A DNA stretch of 64,000 bases from NCBI GenBank assembly GCA_964513075.1, contig CAZELR010000007.1, positions 1 to 64,000 of the forward strand. The letters are read 5' to 3'. The notes under the pieces are model-generated. The model had not been told where the DNA came from. It saw nothing but the letters and a program-made list of their open reading frames with translations, and did no database searches. Below are positions 15,683 to 23,592 of the stretch, piece after piece; position 1 is the first letter of the stretch, and each line of letters begins with the position of its first letter. The translations under genes and the position numbers were made by a program. The DNA is from DAOUBP01 sp964513075 (GTDB lineage Bacteria; Chloroflexota; Anaerolineae; CG2-30-64-16).

Positions 15683-15869
15683 CTTCGGGGTCACCCCCAG
15701 TCAGCGCAGGCTGGTCTGTTTCCGCATCCAGCCAATGGCTGAGGTGGTGCTTCTCGCATGAGTCAATACCAACCCACCAGGCATGCTCCGCACCGCACGT
15801 GGATCGAGTTCGGGATCAACCACCTAGTTCCGCTACGGCAACCAAAACATACCAAGGAAGGACATTCAG
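15550..15869 (+). other. Gene-free leader/promoter region of the CMD-arsC-arsM genes
   Basis: 320 bp without a supported gene. It holds the spaced inverted repeat, the promoter at 15615-15642 with an overlapping palindrome, and about 220 nt of leader containing a short GGGGT/ACCCC hairpin (15687-15698). Open frames here have no recognisable product. Confidence 0.6.
15615..15658 (+). promoter_or_regulatory. Promoter with overlapping operator, CMD-arsC-arsM genes
   Basis: TTGACA (15615-15620), 16-nt spacer, TACAAT (15637-15642). ATTCAAC-N4-GTTGAAT (15641-15658) starts inside the -10 box; its ATTC...GAAT ends match the arsR operator half-sites but with a 10-nt spacing. Repression by an ArsR-family protein is plausible. 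Confidence 0.7.
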
Positions 15870-16184
15870 ATGAAGACACCGATGGACCTATTGAAGGAAT
15901 TCGCACCCGAATTCGCACAGAATCAGATGGACGAGAAGGCGCTGCTCTTTGATCACCCCAACTACCAGGCTGTGCCGGCCAAATACAAGTTGCTGATCGG
16001 AATTGCTGCGGCAGCCATCAGCGGCTCAGATACCTGCACCCAGATGTGGGTCAAGATGGCGAGAGACAAGGGGGTCACGCCCGCTGAAATCACCGAGGCG
16101 ATCATGGTTGCCCGGTACATGAAGCAGGCGACGGTCAATGACACGGTCAGCAATGCGCTGCGCCTGCTATCACCCGATAAGTGA
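15870..16184 (+). CDS. Carboxymuconolactone-decarboxylase-family protein, redox motif degenerate
   Basis: 104 residues; AAGGAAGGA precedes ATG 15870. Helical CMD fold with YKLLIGIAAAAISGSDTCTQMWVKMARDKGVTPAEITEAIMVARYMKQ. At the site where AhpD has CxxCxxxH this protein has DTCTQMW, with one cysteine and no His, so it cannot run the AhpD dithiol cycle as usual. Located 9 nt upstream of arsC; such CMD proteins are frequent neighbours of ars genes. Confidence 0.8.
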   Translation: MKTPMDLLKEFAPEFAQNQMDEKALLFDHPNYQAVPAKYKLLIGIAAAAISGSDTCTQMWVKMARDKGVTPAEITEAIMVARYMKQATVNDTVSNALRLLSPDK

Positions 16185-16193
16185 GGTTTTTGA

Positions 16194-16610
16194 ATGAGCC
16201 AGCGCAAAGTTCTCTTTCTCTGCACCGGCAACTCCTGCCGCAGCCAAATGGCCGAGGCCATCGTGAACGCTCGTCTGGGAGAGTCGTGGGAGGCCTACAG
16301 CGCCGGCACGCAACCGGCGGGCTACGTGCATCCCATGGCGCTGCAGGTCCTGCGCGAAATAGGGATCGAACATGCGGGCCGCTCCAAGCCGGCTGATGAG
16401 TACCGCCAGATCCCGTTCGATCTGGTCGTGACCGTATGCGACGACGCGGCGGAGAACTGCCCCGTGTGGTTGGGCAAAGGCAGGCGCGTGCACCTGGGCT
16501 TCCCGGACCCAGCCAAAGCCACGGGCGCCGAGGAAGAAGTCCTGGCTGTCTTTCGCACGGTGCGCGACGATATCGCGCGTCAGATGATGGAATTGCTGGC
16601 GCGCACGTAA
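16194..16610 (+). CDS. arsC: Arsenate reductase, thioredoxin-coupled low-MW phosphatase type
   Basis: 138 residues. Reduces arsenate to arsenite. C10-TGNS-C15-R-S is the phosphatase-like P-loop, and C82 and C89 (VTVCDDAAENCP) are the resolving cysteines, at exactly the positions of the thioredoxin-coupled S. aureus pI258 enzyme. DP of FPDPAK supplies the general acid. Arsenite formed would go to Acr3 or to ArsM downstream. Confidence 0.93.
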   Translation: MSQRKVLFLCTGNSCRSQMAEAIVNARLGESWEAYSAGTQPAGYVHPMALQVLREIGIEHAGRSKPADEYRQIPFDLVVTVCDDAAENCPVWLGKGRRVHLGFPDPAKATGAEEEVLAVFRTVRDDIARQMMELLART

Positions 16611-16677
16611 GCGCGGCAGGTCGGCTGAAACGGGGCTTCACAAATCTTATCCTATTCAGGATGAGGGAGAGTGTAAG

Positions 16678-18105
16678 ATGAGTATGACTCAGGCAGCGGC
16701 CGAGTATTTCGAGCGAGTGGCGGGCCAATGGGACAGCCTCCGGACCGGATACTTTGGCGAGGCCGTGCGTGACGCGGCCATTGCGCGGGCGTACTTGCGG
16801 CCTGAGATGGTCGTGGCCGACATCGGCTCTGGAACGGGCTTCATGGCTGCGGGTCTGGCGTCACGGGTGGCGAAGGTGATCGCCGTCGACGGCTCGGCTG
16901 CCATGCTGGAGGTCAACCGGCAGGATCTGGCCGGTTTCAGCAACGTCGAGCAACGGTTGGCCGACGGCGCGGCACTGCCGTTTGAAGATGCGGCGCTGGA
17001 CGCGGTCTTCGCCAACATGTACCTGCACCACTGCACCGATCCGCAGGCAGCCATTAGCGAGATGGTGCGGGTGCTCAAGCCCGGCGGCCGCCTGGTGATC
17101 ACGGATATGGACCAGCACGCGCACACCTGGCTGCGCGACGAGATGGCCGATGTCTGGCTCGGCTTCGCGCGGAAGGACCTGCGCGCGTGGTTTTGGGCGG
17201 CGGGACTGGTGAACGTCATTGTCGATAGCACGGGCGAGACCTGTAGCTCAAAGTCGAAGAGCAGCGCCGGGGAAGGCATGGCGGATATAAGCATTTTCGT
17301 TGCCACTGGCAGCCGGCGGGTGAGCGGCGCGAAGGACGCCGTGCAGGAGAATTACGGCGCGCTGGCGGTCAACGGCGGCTGCTGCGGCTCGGCTGAGGCG
17401 CAGAGCAGTTGTTGCTCCCCCTCACCCAACGCCATGGAATTTGTCGAGGCCGGACAACCCGATATCGTCCTGTGGGAGACAGGATACACTGCCGGGCAGA
17501 TCGCCCTGGTTCCCGCGGAAGCTGCGAACTTGTCGTTGGGCTGTGGGAATCCGATCGCTATGGCTTCGCTGCGGCCGGGCGAGGTAGTCCTGGATATCGG
17601 CAGCGGCGCGGGGATCGATGCATTCTATGCGGCGCGCCGCGTCGGCGACCGGGGTCGGGTGATCGGGCTGGACATGACGCCGGCCATGATCGAGCGGGCG
17701 CAGCGGTCGGCGGAAGCAGCCGGGCTGACGCAAGTGGAGTTCCGGCTCGGCCAGGCGGAGGAGATGCCGGTGGAAGACGCTACCGTCGACGTGATCCTGT
17801 CGAACTGCGTCATCAACCTTGCGGAGGACAAGGGCAAGGTCTTCGAAGAAGCTTTTCGGGTGTTGAAGCCGGGCGGCCGGTTGAGCATTAGCGACATGGT
17901 GACCGCCGGGCCGCTGCCGATGAGCCTGCGCAGCGATGCTCAAATGTGGGCTGGCTGCATCAACGGCGCGCTGCCAGAGGCGGAGTACCTGGACCTGGTG
18001 CAGCAGGCGGGGTTCGTCGATGTTGTCGGGCAACGCAGCCTGAGCGGGGGCAAACTGGCGGGTGTGGAGGTCTACAGCCTCTCGGTCTCAGCCCGCAAGG
18101 CGTGA
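16678..18105 (+). CDS. arsM: Arsenite methyltransferase ArsM fused to an N-terminal SAM methyltransferase domain
   Basis: 475 residues, about twice a normal ArsM. Residues about 10-215 form a class I SAM methyltransferase (VADIGSGTGFMAAGL; VLKPGGRLVITDMD). A linker with two vicinal Cys pairs (GGCCGS, SSCCSP, about 237-246) leads into a complete ArsM: SAM site VLDIGSGAGIDAFY and catalytic cysteines C289 (LGCGNP), C377 (SNCVINL) and C427 (AGCINGAL); the C377-C427 spacing of 50 equals that of algal ArsM (174 and 224). The enzyme methylates As(III). What the N-terminal domain modifies is unknown. RBS GAGGGAGA is 8 nt before ATG 16678. Confidence 0.9.
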   Translation: MSMTQAAAEYFERVAGQWDSLRTGYFGEAVRDAAIARAYLRPEMVVADIGSGTGFMAAGLASRVAKVIAVDGSAAMLEVNRQDLAGFSNVEQRLADGAALPFEDAALDAVFANMYLHHCTDPQAAISEMVRVLKPGGRLVITDMDQHAHTWLRDEMADVWLGFARKDLRAWFWAAGLVNVIVDSTGETCSSKSKSSAGEGMADISIFVATGSRRVSGAKDAVQENYGALAVNGGCCGSAEAQSSCCSPSPNAMEFVEAGQPDIVLWETGYTAGQIALVPAEAANLSLGCGNPIAMASLRPGEVVLDIGSGAGIDAFYAARRVGDRGRVIGLDMTPAMIERAQRSAEAAGLTQVEFRLGQAEEMPVEDATVDVILSNCVINLAEDKGKVFEEAFRVLKPGGRLSISDMVTAGPLPMSLRSDAQMWAGCINGALPEAEYLDLVQQAGFVDVVGQRSLSGGKLAGVEVYSLSVSARKA

Positions 18106-18156
18106 CCATTCTGAGCGTGCAGCTCAAATTGTGGACAGGGGCATTTTGATCATTGC

Positions 18157-18185
18157 TTGACAAAGTACTGGTTTGACGATAGAAT
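18157..18185 (+). promoter_or_regulatory. Sigma70-type promoter of the P-type ATPase operon
   Basis: TTGACA (18157-18162), 17-nt spacer, TAGAAT (18180-18185); same hexamers and spacing as the arsR promoter. Confidence 0.88.
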
Positions 18186-18189
18186 ATGT

Positions 18190-18205
18190 ATACTTGAGCA
18201 AGTAT
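18190..18205. promoter_or_regulatory. Candidate CadC/SmtB-type operator
   Basis: Perfect palindrome ATACTTG-AG-CAAGTAT, 4 bp after the -10 box and before the ATPase start at 18240. Its shape matches operators of Cd/Zn/Pb-sensing ArsR-family repressors; the CadC-like gene at 20392 is the presumed ligand. Confidence 0.75.
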
Positions 18206-18239
18206 GCAAGCATTATGCATTGCGATAAAGTGAGATCAA

Positions 18240-20366
18240 ATGCCTGACCAGACCATTGAGCTGCGCGTTGCGAACCTTGATTGTGAGCACGACGCTGCAG
18301 CCATCGAGCGGGGTATGGCCGGCCTCCCCGGCTTGGCCCAACTGAAAGTGTATCCCAAATCGGCCAAAGTGGCGATAACATACGATTCAGCCGTCACACA
18401 GCCCGATGCGTTGCAGGGTAGGCTGGAGGCGCTCGGCTTCCCCGTTCAGAAAGGCCGCGGCATGGCCGAACAGCCCAAGCCCTGGCGCAACCCCAAGATA
18501 CTGGCCTCGACGGCAGCCGGCACATTGCTCTTGGTGGGCTGGCTGCTCAGCCTGGCCGGCGCGCCGGCAGTAGTCTCGACGTTGCTCTACCTTGTTGCGA
18601 TCATCGTCGGCGGCTACTACTTCGGTCGCGAGGCGATTGAGGAGCTGGTTTTCGAGCGACGGATCGGCATCGAGCTCTTGATGAGCGTGGCAGCGATTGT
18701 TGCCGCGGCAATGGGTCAGGCGGTTGAGGGGGCTGTGCTGGTCTTTCTGTATTCCATCAGTGAGGCGGCCGAGGGATACACTGAGGAGAAGACCCGCGCA
18801 GCCATCAAAGCACTGATGGATCTGGCGCCCAAAGTGGCACTGGTGCGCCGCGCAGGCGTAGAGCGCGAAATCCCCGTCGAGGAGCTGGTGATCGGTGACG
18901 TCTTCATCGTTAGGCCCGGGCAGGCCATTGCCACGGATGGCGTGATCCTGGCGGGCGCCTCGAGCATCAACCAGGCGCCGGTGACCGGCGAGAGCATGCC
19001 CGTGGAGAAGCGAATCGAGGATCCGGTATTCGCGGGCAGCATCAACGGGGAAGGGGCGCTGGAGGTGCGGGCAACCAAAACCTCTGCCGATAATACGCTC
19101 GCCCGCATCATCCATCTGGTTGAAGAAGCGCAGGAAAAAAAGGGCAAGAGCCAACGCTTCATCGAACGCTTCGGCGCTCGCTATAGCCCGCTTGTGTTGC
19201 TGGTTGGCATCCTGATGGCCGTTTTGCCGCCGTTCCTCTCTGCTGCGCCTTGGACAACCTGGCTTGCACGCGCCACGGTCTTCATCGTTGCTGCGGCTCC
19301 ATGTGCTCTGGTTATTTCAATCCCGATCACACTGGTTGCCGCATTAGGCACCGGCGCCCGCCAGGGCGTACTGATTAAGGGCGGCATCCATCTTGAGGAA
19401 CTGGCAAAGGTCAAGGTCGTGGCCATGGATAAGACCGGCACGCTGACGCGCGGCGAGCCGGAAGTGACCGATGTCGTCCTCTTCCGCCAGGACGCCGATC
19501 GGATAGCTGATTTGCAGCAGCAGTTTATAGCAGTAGCGGCCGGGATCGAGCGACGCAGCGGTCACCCTCTGGCGCTGGCTATTACCCGCTTCGCAGAGCA
19601 ACAAGGAATCCGTCCGGCCGAGTTGACCGACTTTCGCTCGTTGACTGGGGCCGGAGCCGCCGCACGCCTGGGTGGGCGCATCTTCACCATCGGTAGCCCG
19701 GACATGTTCCACTCGAAGTTCGCTGCCTCGCTGGAGCGAGCTGGGGAGGACATCAACCGCCTGCAGCATGAGGGTAAAACGGTTGTGGTGCTGGGTGATG
19801 AAGAGGCGCCTTGGGGCATGGTTGCCATCCGTGACAACATCCGACTCAATGCCAGGCAGGCCATCGAAGCGATGCGCGCCGCCGGCGTGGAGAGGATCGT
19901 AATGTTGACCGGCGACAATGAGCGCACGGCTCAGGCCATCACCAAGGAGCTGGGGATTGACGAGGTCCACGCGGACCTCAGACCGGAAGACAAGGCGCGC
20001 CGAGTGCGCGATCTGGTTGAGCATTACGGACACGTGGCGATGGTAGGTGACGGGGTGAACGATGCGCCTGCGCTGGCTGAGGCTACGGTGGGCGTTGCCA
20101 TGGGAGCCGCCGGCTCGGACGTGGCCTTGGAAACTGCCGACGTCGCCTTGATGGCCGACGACCTGCAGAAGCTGGCCTATGCCTTTCGACTGGCGAAACG
20201 CAACCGGATGGTCGTGAGCCAAAATCTGGCGCTCGCCACTATCGTCATCACGACGCTTGTTATCGGCGCTGTTGCTGGCATCTTCTCGCTGCCGATCGCG
20301 GTTTTGGGGCATGAGATCAGCGAACTCGTCGTCATCGGCAGCGGTTTACGCATGTTGCGCTCATAA
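18240..20366 (+). CDS. Heavy-metal P1B-type ATPase with APC in place of CPC
   Basis: 708 residues. Exports divalent soft metals such as Zn, Cd or Pb. An N-terminal HMA-like domain (1-75) has NLDCEHDAAAIE, where a D-C-E-H-D ligand set replaces CxxC. Then come two helices, the actuator (PVTGESMPVEK), the transport motif A353-P354-C355, the phosphorylated aspartate D397 in DKTGT, and the hinge GDGVNDAPALAE. The C-terminal helix ends HEISELVVIGSGLR as in ZntA relatives. The missing first transport cysteine may alter metal preference. Under CadC-like control and followed by a CDF exporter. Confidence 0.92.
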   Translation: MPDQTIELRVANLDCEHDAAAIERGMAGLPGLAQLKVYPKSAKVAITYDSAVTQPDALQGRLEALGFPVQKGRGMAEQPKPWRNPKILASTAAGTLLLVGWLLSLAGAPAVVSTLLYLVAIIVGGYYFGREAIEELVFERRIGIELLMSVAAIVAAAMGQAVEGAVLVFLYSISEAAEGYTEEKTRAAIKALMDLAPKVALVRRAGVEREIPVEELVIGDVFIVRPGQAIATDGVILAGASSINQAPVTGESMPVEKRIEDPVFAGSINGEGALEVRATKTSADNTLARIIHLVEEAQEKKGKSQRFIERFGARYSPLVLLVGILMAVLPPFLSAAPWTTWLARATVFIVAAAPCALVISIPITLVAALGTGARQGVLIKGGIHLEELAKVKVVAMDKTGTLTRGEPEVTDVVLFRQDADRIADLQQQFIAVAAGIERRSGHPLALAITRFAEQQGIRPAELTDFRSLTGAGAAARLGGRIFTIGSPDMFHSKFAASLERAGEDINRLQHEGKTVVVLGDEEAPWGMVAIRDNIRLNARQAIEAMRAAGVERIVMLTGDNERTAQAITKELGIDEVHADLRPEDKARRVRDLVEHYGHVAMVGDGVNDAPALAEATVGVAMGAAGSDVALETADVALMADDLQKLAYAFRLAKRNRMVVSQNLALATIVITTLVIGAVAGIFSLPIAVLGHEISELVVIGSGLRMLRS

Positions 20367-20391
20367 AGGCGGATAGGCTCAGGAGGGTAGT

Positions 20392-20799
20392 TTGACAACA
20401 GTGGGCGCCTTGAAAACTGAACTGGAAGTGGGTGCCGCAGGTCAGGAGGATGTGTGCGAGATTCTCACGATTGATGAGGAACTCGTGTGCTCGGTTCGCG
20501 CGCAGATGCCGGCAGACGATGTCATCACCAGGGTGGCGGACATTTTTAAGGTCCTCAGCGATCCCACTCGCGTCAGGATCCTCTTCGCCCTTTCAAAGGC
20601 CGATCTGTGTGTGTGCGACCTGGCCAGCCTGGCCGGGTTGAGCGTTTCCGCGGTGTCGCATCAACTGCGCCTGTTGCGCAGTTTGGGGCTTGTTAAGTAC
20701 CGCAAAGATGGCCGGCTGGTCTACTACTCGCTGACGGATGAGCACACCCGGCGCCTTCTCCGGGACGTGCTCGAACACCTGCAAGGCGACGAGCATTGA
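20392..20799 (+). CDS. CadC-like ArsR-family repressor
   Basis: 135 residues from TTG 20392, with AGGAGGGT 4-7 nt upstream. Winged helix with DLCVCDLA (C73, C75) and an N-terminal arm VCEILTIDEELVC (C22, C33) strongly like staphylococcal CadC TCEI..DEE. The 51-residue gap between C22 and C73 equals that of CadC C7 and C58, so a CadC-type soft-metal site (Cd, Pb, Bi or Zn) is predicted. Represses the ATPase operon, presumably at 18190-18205. Confidence 0.92.
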   Translation: MTTVGALKTELEVGAAGQEDVCEILTIDEELVCSVRAQMPADDVITRVADIFKVLSDPTRVRILFALSKADLCVCDLASLAGLSVSAVSHQLRLLRSLGLVKYRKDGRLVYYSLTDEHTRRLLRDVLEHLQGDEH

Positions 20800-20809
20800 G
20801 GTAAATGCT

Positions 20810-21745
20810 ATGTTAACGCACGAGAATACCGGCGTCGGCCGGCGTTTTCTGATCTCTATCGGCGTCACCATTGCCATTCTGGTTGTTGAAGTCATCGGCG
20901 GCTACTGGACGGGCAGCCTGGCGCTGCTCTCGGATGCGGCCCACGTCTTCATGGACGTCTTCGCGCTGGTTCTGAGCTACCTCGCCCTGCGGCTCTCCTC
21001 CCTGCCCGCCGACGATCGCCACACCTACGGCTTCCATCGCTTCGAAGTTCTGGCTGCACTCATCAATGGCATCACCCTTGGTGCGGTCGCGATCGGCATC
21101 TTCTCCGAATCCTGGCAGCGCTGGCAAAACCCGCAGCCGGTCAAAAGCGTCGAGATGCTGGTCATCGCGGCGCTTGGCCTGGTCGCCAATCTGATCGTGA
21201 TCTTCGTGCTCGGCGGGCATCACCACGACCACAAAGCGCATGAACACGCAGGGGCGCGCGAGGATCTCAACGTCCGCAGCGCGTTTCTGCATGTTGTTGG
21301 CGACGCGGTCTCTTCGGGCGGCGTTATCCTGGCGGCGGCCCTGATCTGGTACACAGGCTGGCAGTGGGTGGATCCTCTGGTTAGCGTACTCATCGGCATC
21401 CTGATTTTGGTCAGCTCCTGGCGCGTGCTCAGAAGTTCCCTGCATATCCTGATCGAAGGGGTTCCCGAAGGGCTTTCGCTCGCCCAAATCGGACAGAGCA
21501 TGACTGAGGCGCCTGGAGTGCAGGACGTACATGATTTGCACGTTTGGAGCCTGTGCTCCGGGACGATCGCTCTGAGCGCCCACGTCGTCGTCGCTGATCA
21601 GAGCCTGGGCCAGATGCAAGCCTTGCTGAACGATCTCAAGAACCGCCTGCGCGCCGGCTTTGGCGTCGAGCACACTACCGTCCAGTTCGAGCTTGCCGGT
21701 TGTGAGCAAGGCTGCATCCCCTGCGGCAACGGCAATCACGAATGA
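20810..21745 (+). CDS. Cation diffusion facilitator (CzcD-like Zn/Cd exporter)
   Basis: 311 residues, six membrane helices. Metal site residues in SLALLSDAAHVFMD (helix 2) and HVVGDAVSSGG (helix 5), the HxxxD pairs of CDF antiporters. A His-rich cytosolic loop (GGHHHDHKAHEHAG, about 135-148) and a C-terminal cytoplasmic domain ending in GCEQGCIPCGNGNHE, a Cys-rich tail that may bind metal. Start ATG 20810 lies 10 nt after the repressor stop. Third gene of the metal-efflux operon. Confidence 0.92.
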   Translation: MLTHENTGVGRRFLISIGVTIAILVVEVIGGYWTGSLALLSDAAHVFMDVFALVLSYLALRLSSLPADDRHTYGFHRFEVLAALINGITLGAVAIGIFSESWQRWQNPQPVKSVEMLVIAALGLVANLIVIFVLGGHHHDHKAHEHAGAREDLNVRSAFLHVVGDAVSSGGVILAAALIWYTGWQWVDPLVSVLIGILILVSSWRVLRSSLHILIEGVPEGLSLAQIGQSMTEAPGVQDVHDLHVWSLCSGTIALSAHVVVADQSLGQMQALLNDLKNRLRAGFGVEHTTVQFELAGCEQGCIPCGNGNHE

Positions 21746-21787
21746 TAAAGCAACCTCGCTATCCTGGCCCTGGCGGCGCCCCCGTAT

Positions 21788-22156
21788 CTATTTCTGCTGC
21801 CAGTGCGGTCGCAACCCCAAGACCTGCGACAGCGGGATCACGAACAGCAGTCCGCTGTCAGGTGCGTTGAAGTCGCCGCCCACCGCTCGCTCCGTAGCCT
21901 TCAGCAGGCCCGGCAAATCGAAGTCGTCGCCCACAACCACGAACGCGGTCCGGTGATGGTACTCCTCAGTCTCCAGCAGATGGCGTAGGGAGGGCATCAA
22001 CGGCATGTCATCGCGGCGGCCGCGCACCTGCTTCAGGCCATGCAGCCCAGCGCTCTCCAGGATGGTGATGCCAGTGACCCCTAGGCGGTCCCAGGTCTGC
22101 AGCACATCCTGGCAGCGATCCAGGTTCGGCATGATGACAACAACCAGGTTAGGCAT
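21788..22156 (-). CDS. P-II-like small signalling protein
   Basis: 122 residues. Opens with MPNLVVVIMPNLDRCQDVL and continues with WDRLGVTGITILESAGL, the beta-alpha-beta start of the GlnB/P-II superfamily, without the uridylylated Tyr loop of true P-II. Its start lies inside the end of the antiporter gene (8-bp overlap), so the two are coupled. Non-canonical P-II proteins often regulate a transporter encoded beside them; here that would be the antiporter. Confidence 0.6.
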   Translation of the reverse strand: MPNLVVVIMPNLDRCQDVLQTWDRLGVTGITILESAGLHGLKQVRGRRDDMPLMPSLRHLLETEEYHHRTAFVVVGDDFDLPGLLKATERAVGGDFNAPDSGLLFVIPLSQVLGLRPHWQQK

Positions 22157-23357
22157 GATGTGGCTCCTTGTCTGTAAAGACCTGCCGCAAGAGCGGTGGC
22201 GTAACTAACGTTGTAACGAGAACGATGAGGGTGACGATTGAGAACAGCTCGGTCTTGATCAGGCCGGCGTTTACCCCCACGCTGGCGACGATGAGGCCCA
22301 CTTCCCCGCGGCTGATCATCCCCACGCCCACGCGCAGTGCCGAGCGATTCGTGAAGCCGCCCAGCCGCGCGCCGAGGCCGCTGCCCAGCACTTTTGTGAT
22401 CACGGCGACGATGATCAGCACCAGCGCCAGTAACAGGCCCGATCCGGTCAACAGCCGCGCATCCGTTTTGAGGCCGATGCTCACGAAGAAGATCGGCACC
22501 AGAAACGCGTACGTGATGGTGTGCATCGAGCGGCCGATGGTCGAATGCAGGTGGCTGCGGCCGAATCCCAGCCCGGCGATGAACGCGCCGGTGATCGCAG
22601 CCAGCCCACCGCCCATTTCGGCGATCCAGGCATACGCCAGGGTCACCACCAGGACGAGCGCGGTGAGCCCTTCGCTGATCGGCTGTTCATTGATCCAGTC
22701 GGCCAGCCGCGGCAGCACCAGGAAGGCGGCCGCAATCGCCAGGCCCAGGTAGAGCAGCATGCGCACGAGCACCAGCGCGATGGCGCCCGCGCCCGCGCCG
22801 CTCGAAGCGACCGCGATGAAGATCGACAGCAGCAGGATCACCAGGACATCGTCGACTACGGCAGCGCCCAACAGCGCGACCCCCTCCTTGCTGCGCAGCA
22901 CGCCCAGCTCAAGCAGCGTCTGCGCGCTGATGCTGACGCTGGTCGCGGTCAAAATCATGCCCACGAACAGGGCCGCCTGGCCTTGGTACCCGAACGGCAG
23001 CACGATCAGCGCGCCCAGCGTCAACGGGAGGACCACCCCGCTGACGCCCGCCAACATCGCCACGCGTCCGGTCCGGCGCATCTCGCGCACATCCACTTCC
23101 AGGCCGGCCAGGAACATCAAACAGATGACCCCCAGCTCTGCCAGCTCGTAGATCGCCTCGGTCAGCAGGTGCGGCTCGGCCGCATTCGTCAGCAGCGGCC
23201 AGTGCAACAGGTCGAGCAGGCTGGGACCCAGCAGGACGCCGACCAGCAGCTCGCCCAATACGGCAGGTTGGCGCAAGCGCACCGCCAGCCACCCGCCGGC
23301 CTTGGCGGCGGTGATGATCACCATCAGAGAAAAGACCAATTGAAGAAACGGTGTCAT
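22149..23357 (-). CDS. CPA2-type Na+(K+)/H+ antiporter
   Basis: 402 residues, about 12 membrane helices, no C-terminal TrkA domain. The start at 23357 opens straight into helix 1 (MTPFLQLVFSLMVIITAA). Family motifs: LRQPAVLGELLVGVLLGPS, LMFLAGLEVDV, VVDDVLVILLLS (the Asp-Asp ion site region), and ISRGEVGLIVAS near the end. Partner of the coupled P-II-like protein. Exchanges monovalent cations for protons; ion not determinable from sequence. Confidence 0.88.
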   Translation of the reverse strand: MTPFLQLVFSLMVIITAAKAGGWLAVRLRQPAVLGELLVGVLLGPSLLDLLHWPLLTNAAEPHLLTEAIYELAELGVICLMFLAGLEVDVREMRRTGRVAMLAGVSGVVLPLTLGALIVLPFGYQGQAALFVGMILTATSVSISAQTLLELGVLRSKEGVALLGAAVVDDVLVILLLSIFIAVASSGAGAGAIALVLVRMLLYLGLAIAAAFLVLPRLADWINEQPISEGLTALVLVVTLAYAWIAEMGGGLAAITGAFIAGLGFGRSHLHSTIGRSMHTITYAFLVPIFFVSIGLKTDARLLTGSGLLLALVLIIVAVITKVLGSGLGARLGGFTNRSALRVGVGMISRGEVGLIVASVGVNAGLIKTELFSIVTLIVLVTTLVTPPLLRQVFTDKEPHHA

Positions 23358-23592
23358 AAGTGTGCGCCTAACCGCGCTTGGCCTCCGGAGGCTGTCTGCG
23401 CTGCATACAGGTGCCTCGGTTGTTGTGACTCTCAACAGGTATGATCCGGTCATCAGAGCGCCGGCTGGCACGTCGTATGCGGTTGAGGTCGTGCATCAGG
23501 CTGCCAAGTGCGTCTGGATTCGAGGCTTTAGCCGGTCTGGCATGCGGCCCCAATGGCGGACAACCCGGCTGAAGCCTCCATTCCAGTACGCC

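Noticed and set aside
22168..23444. Plus-strand ORFs opposite the antiporter
   Set aside because: The - strand frame encodes a clear membrane antiporter; the opposite frames have shadow composition.
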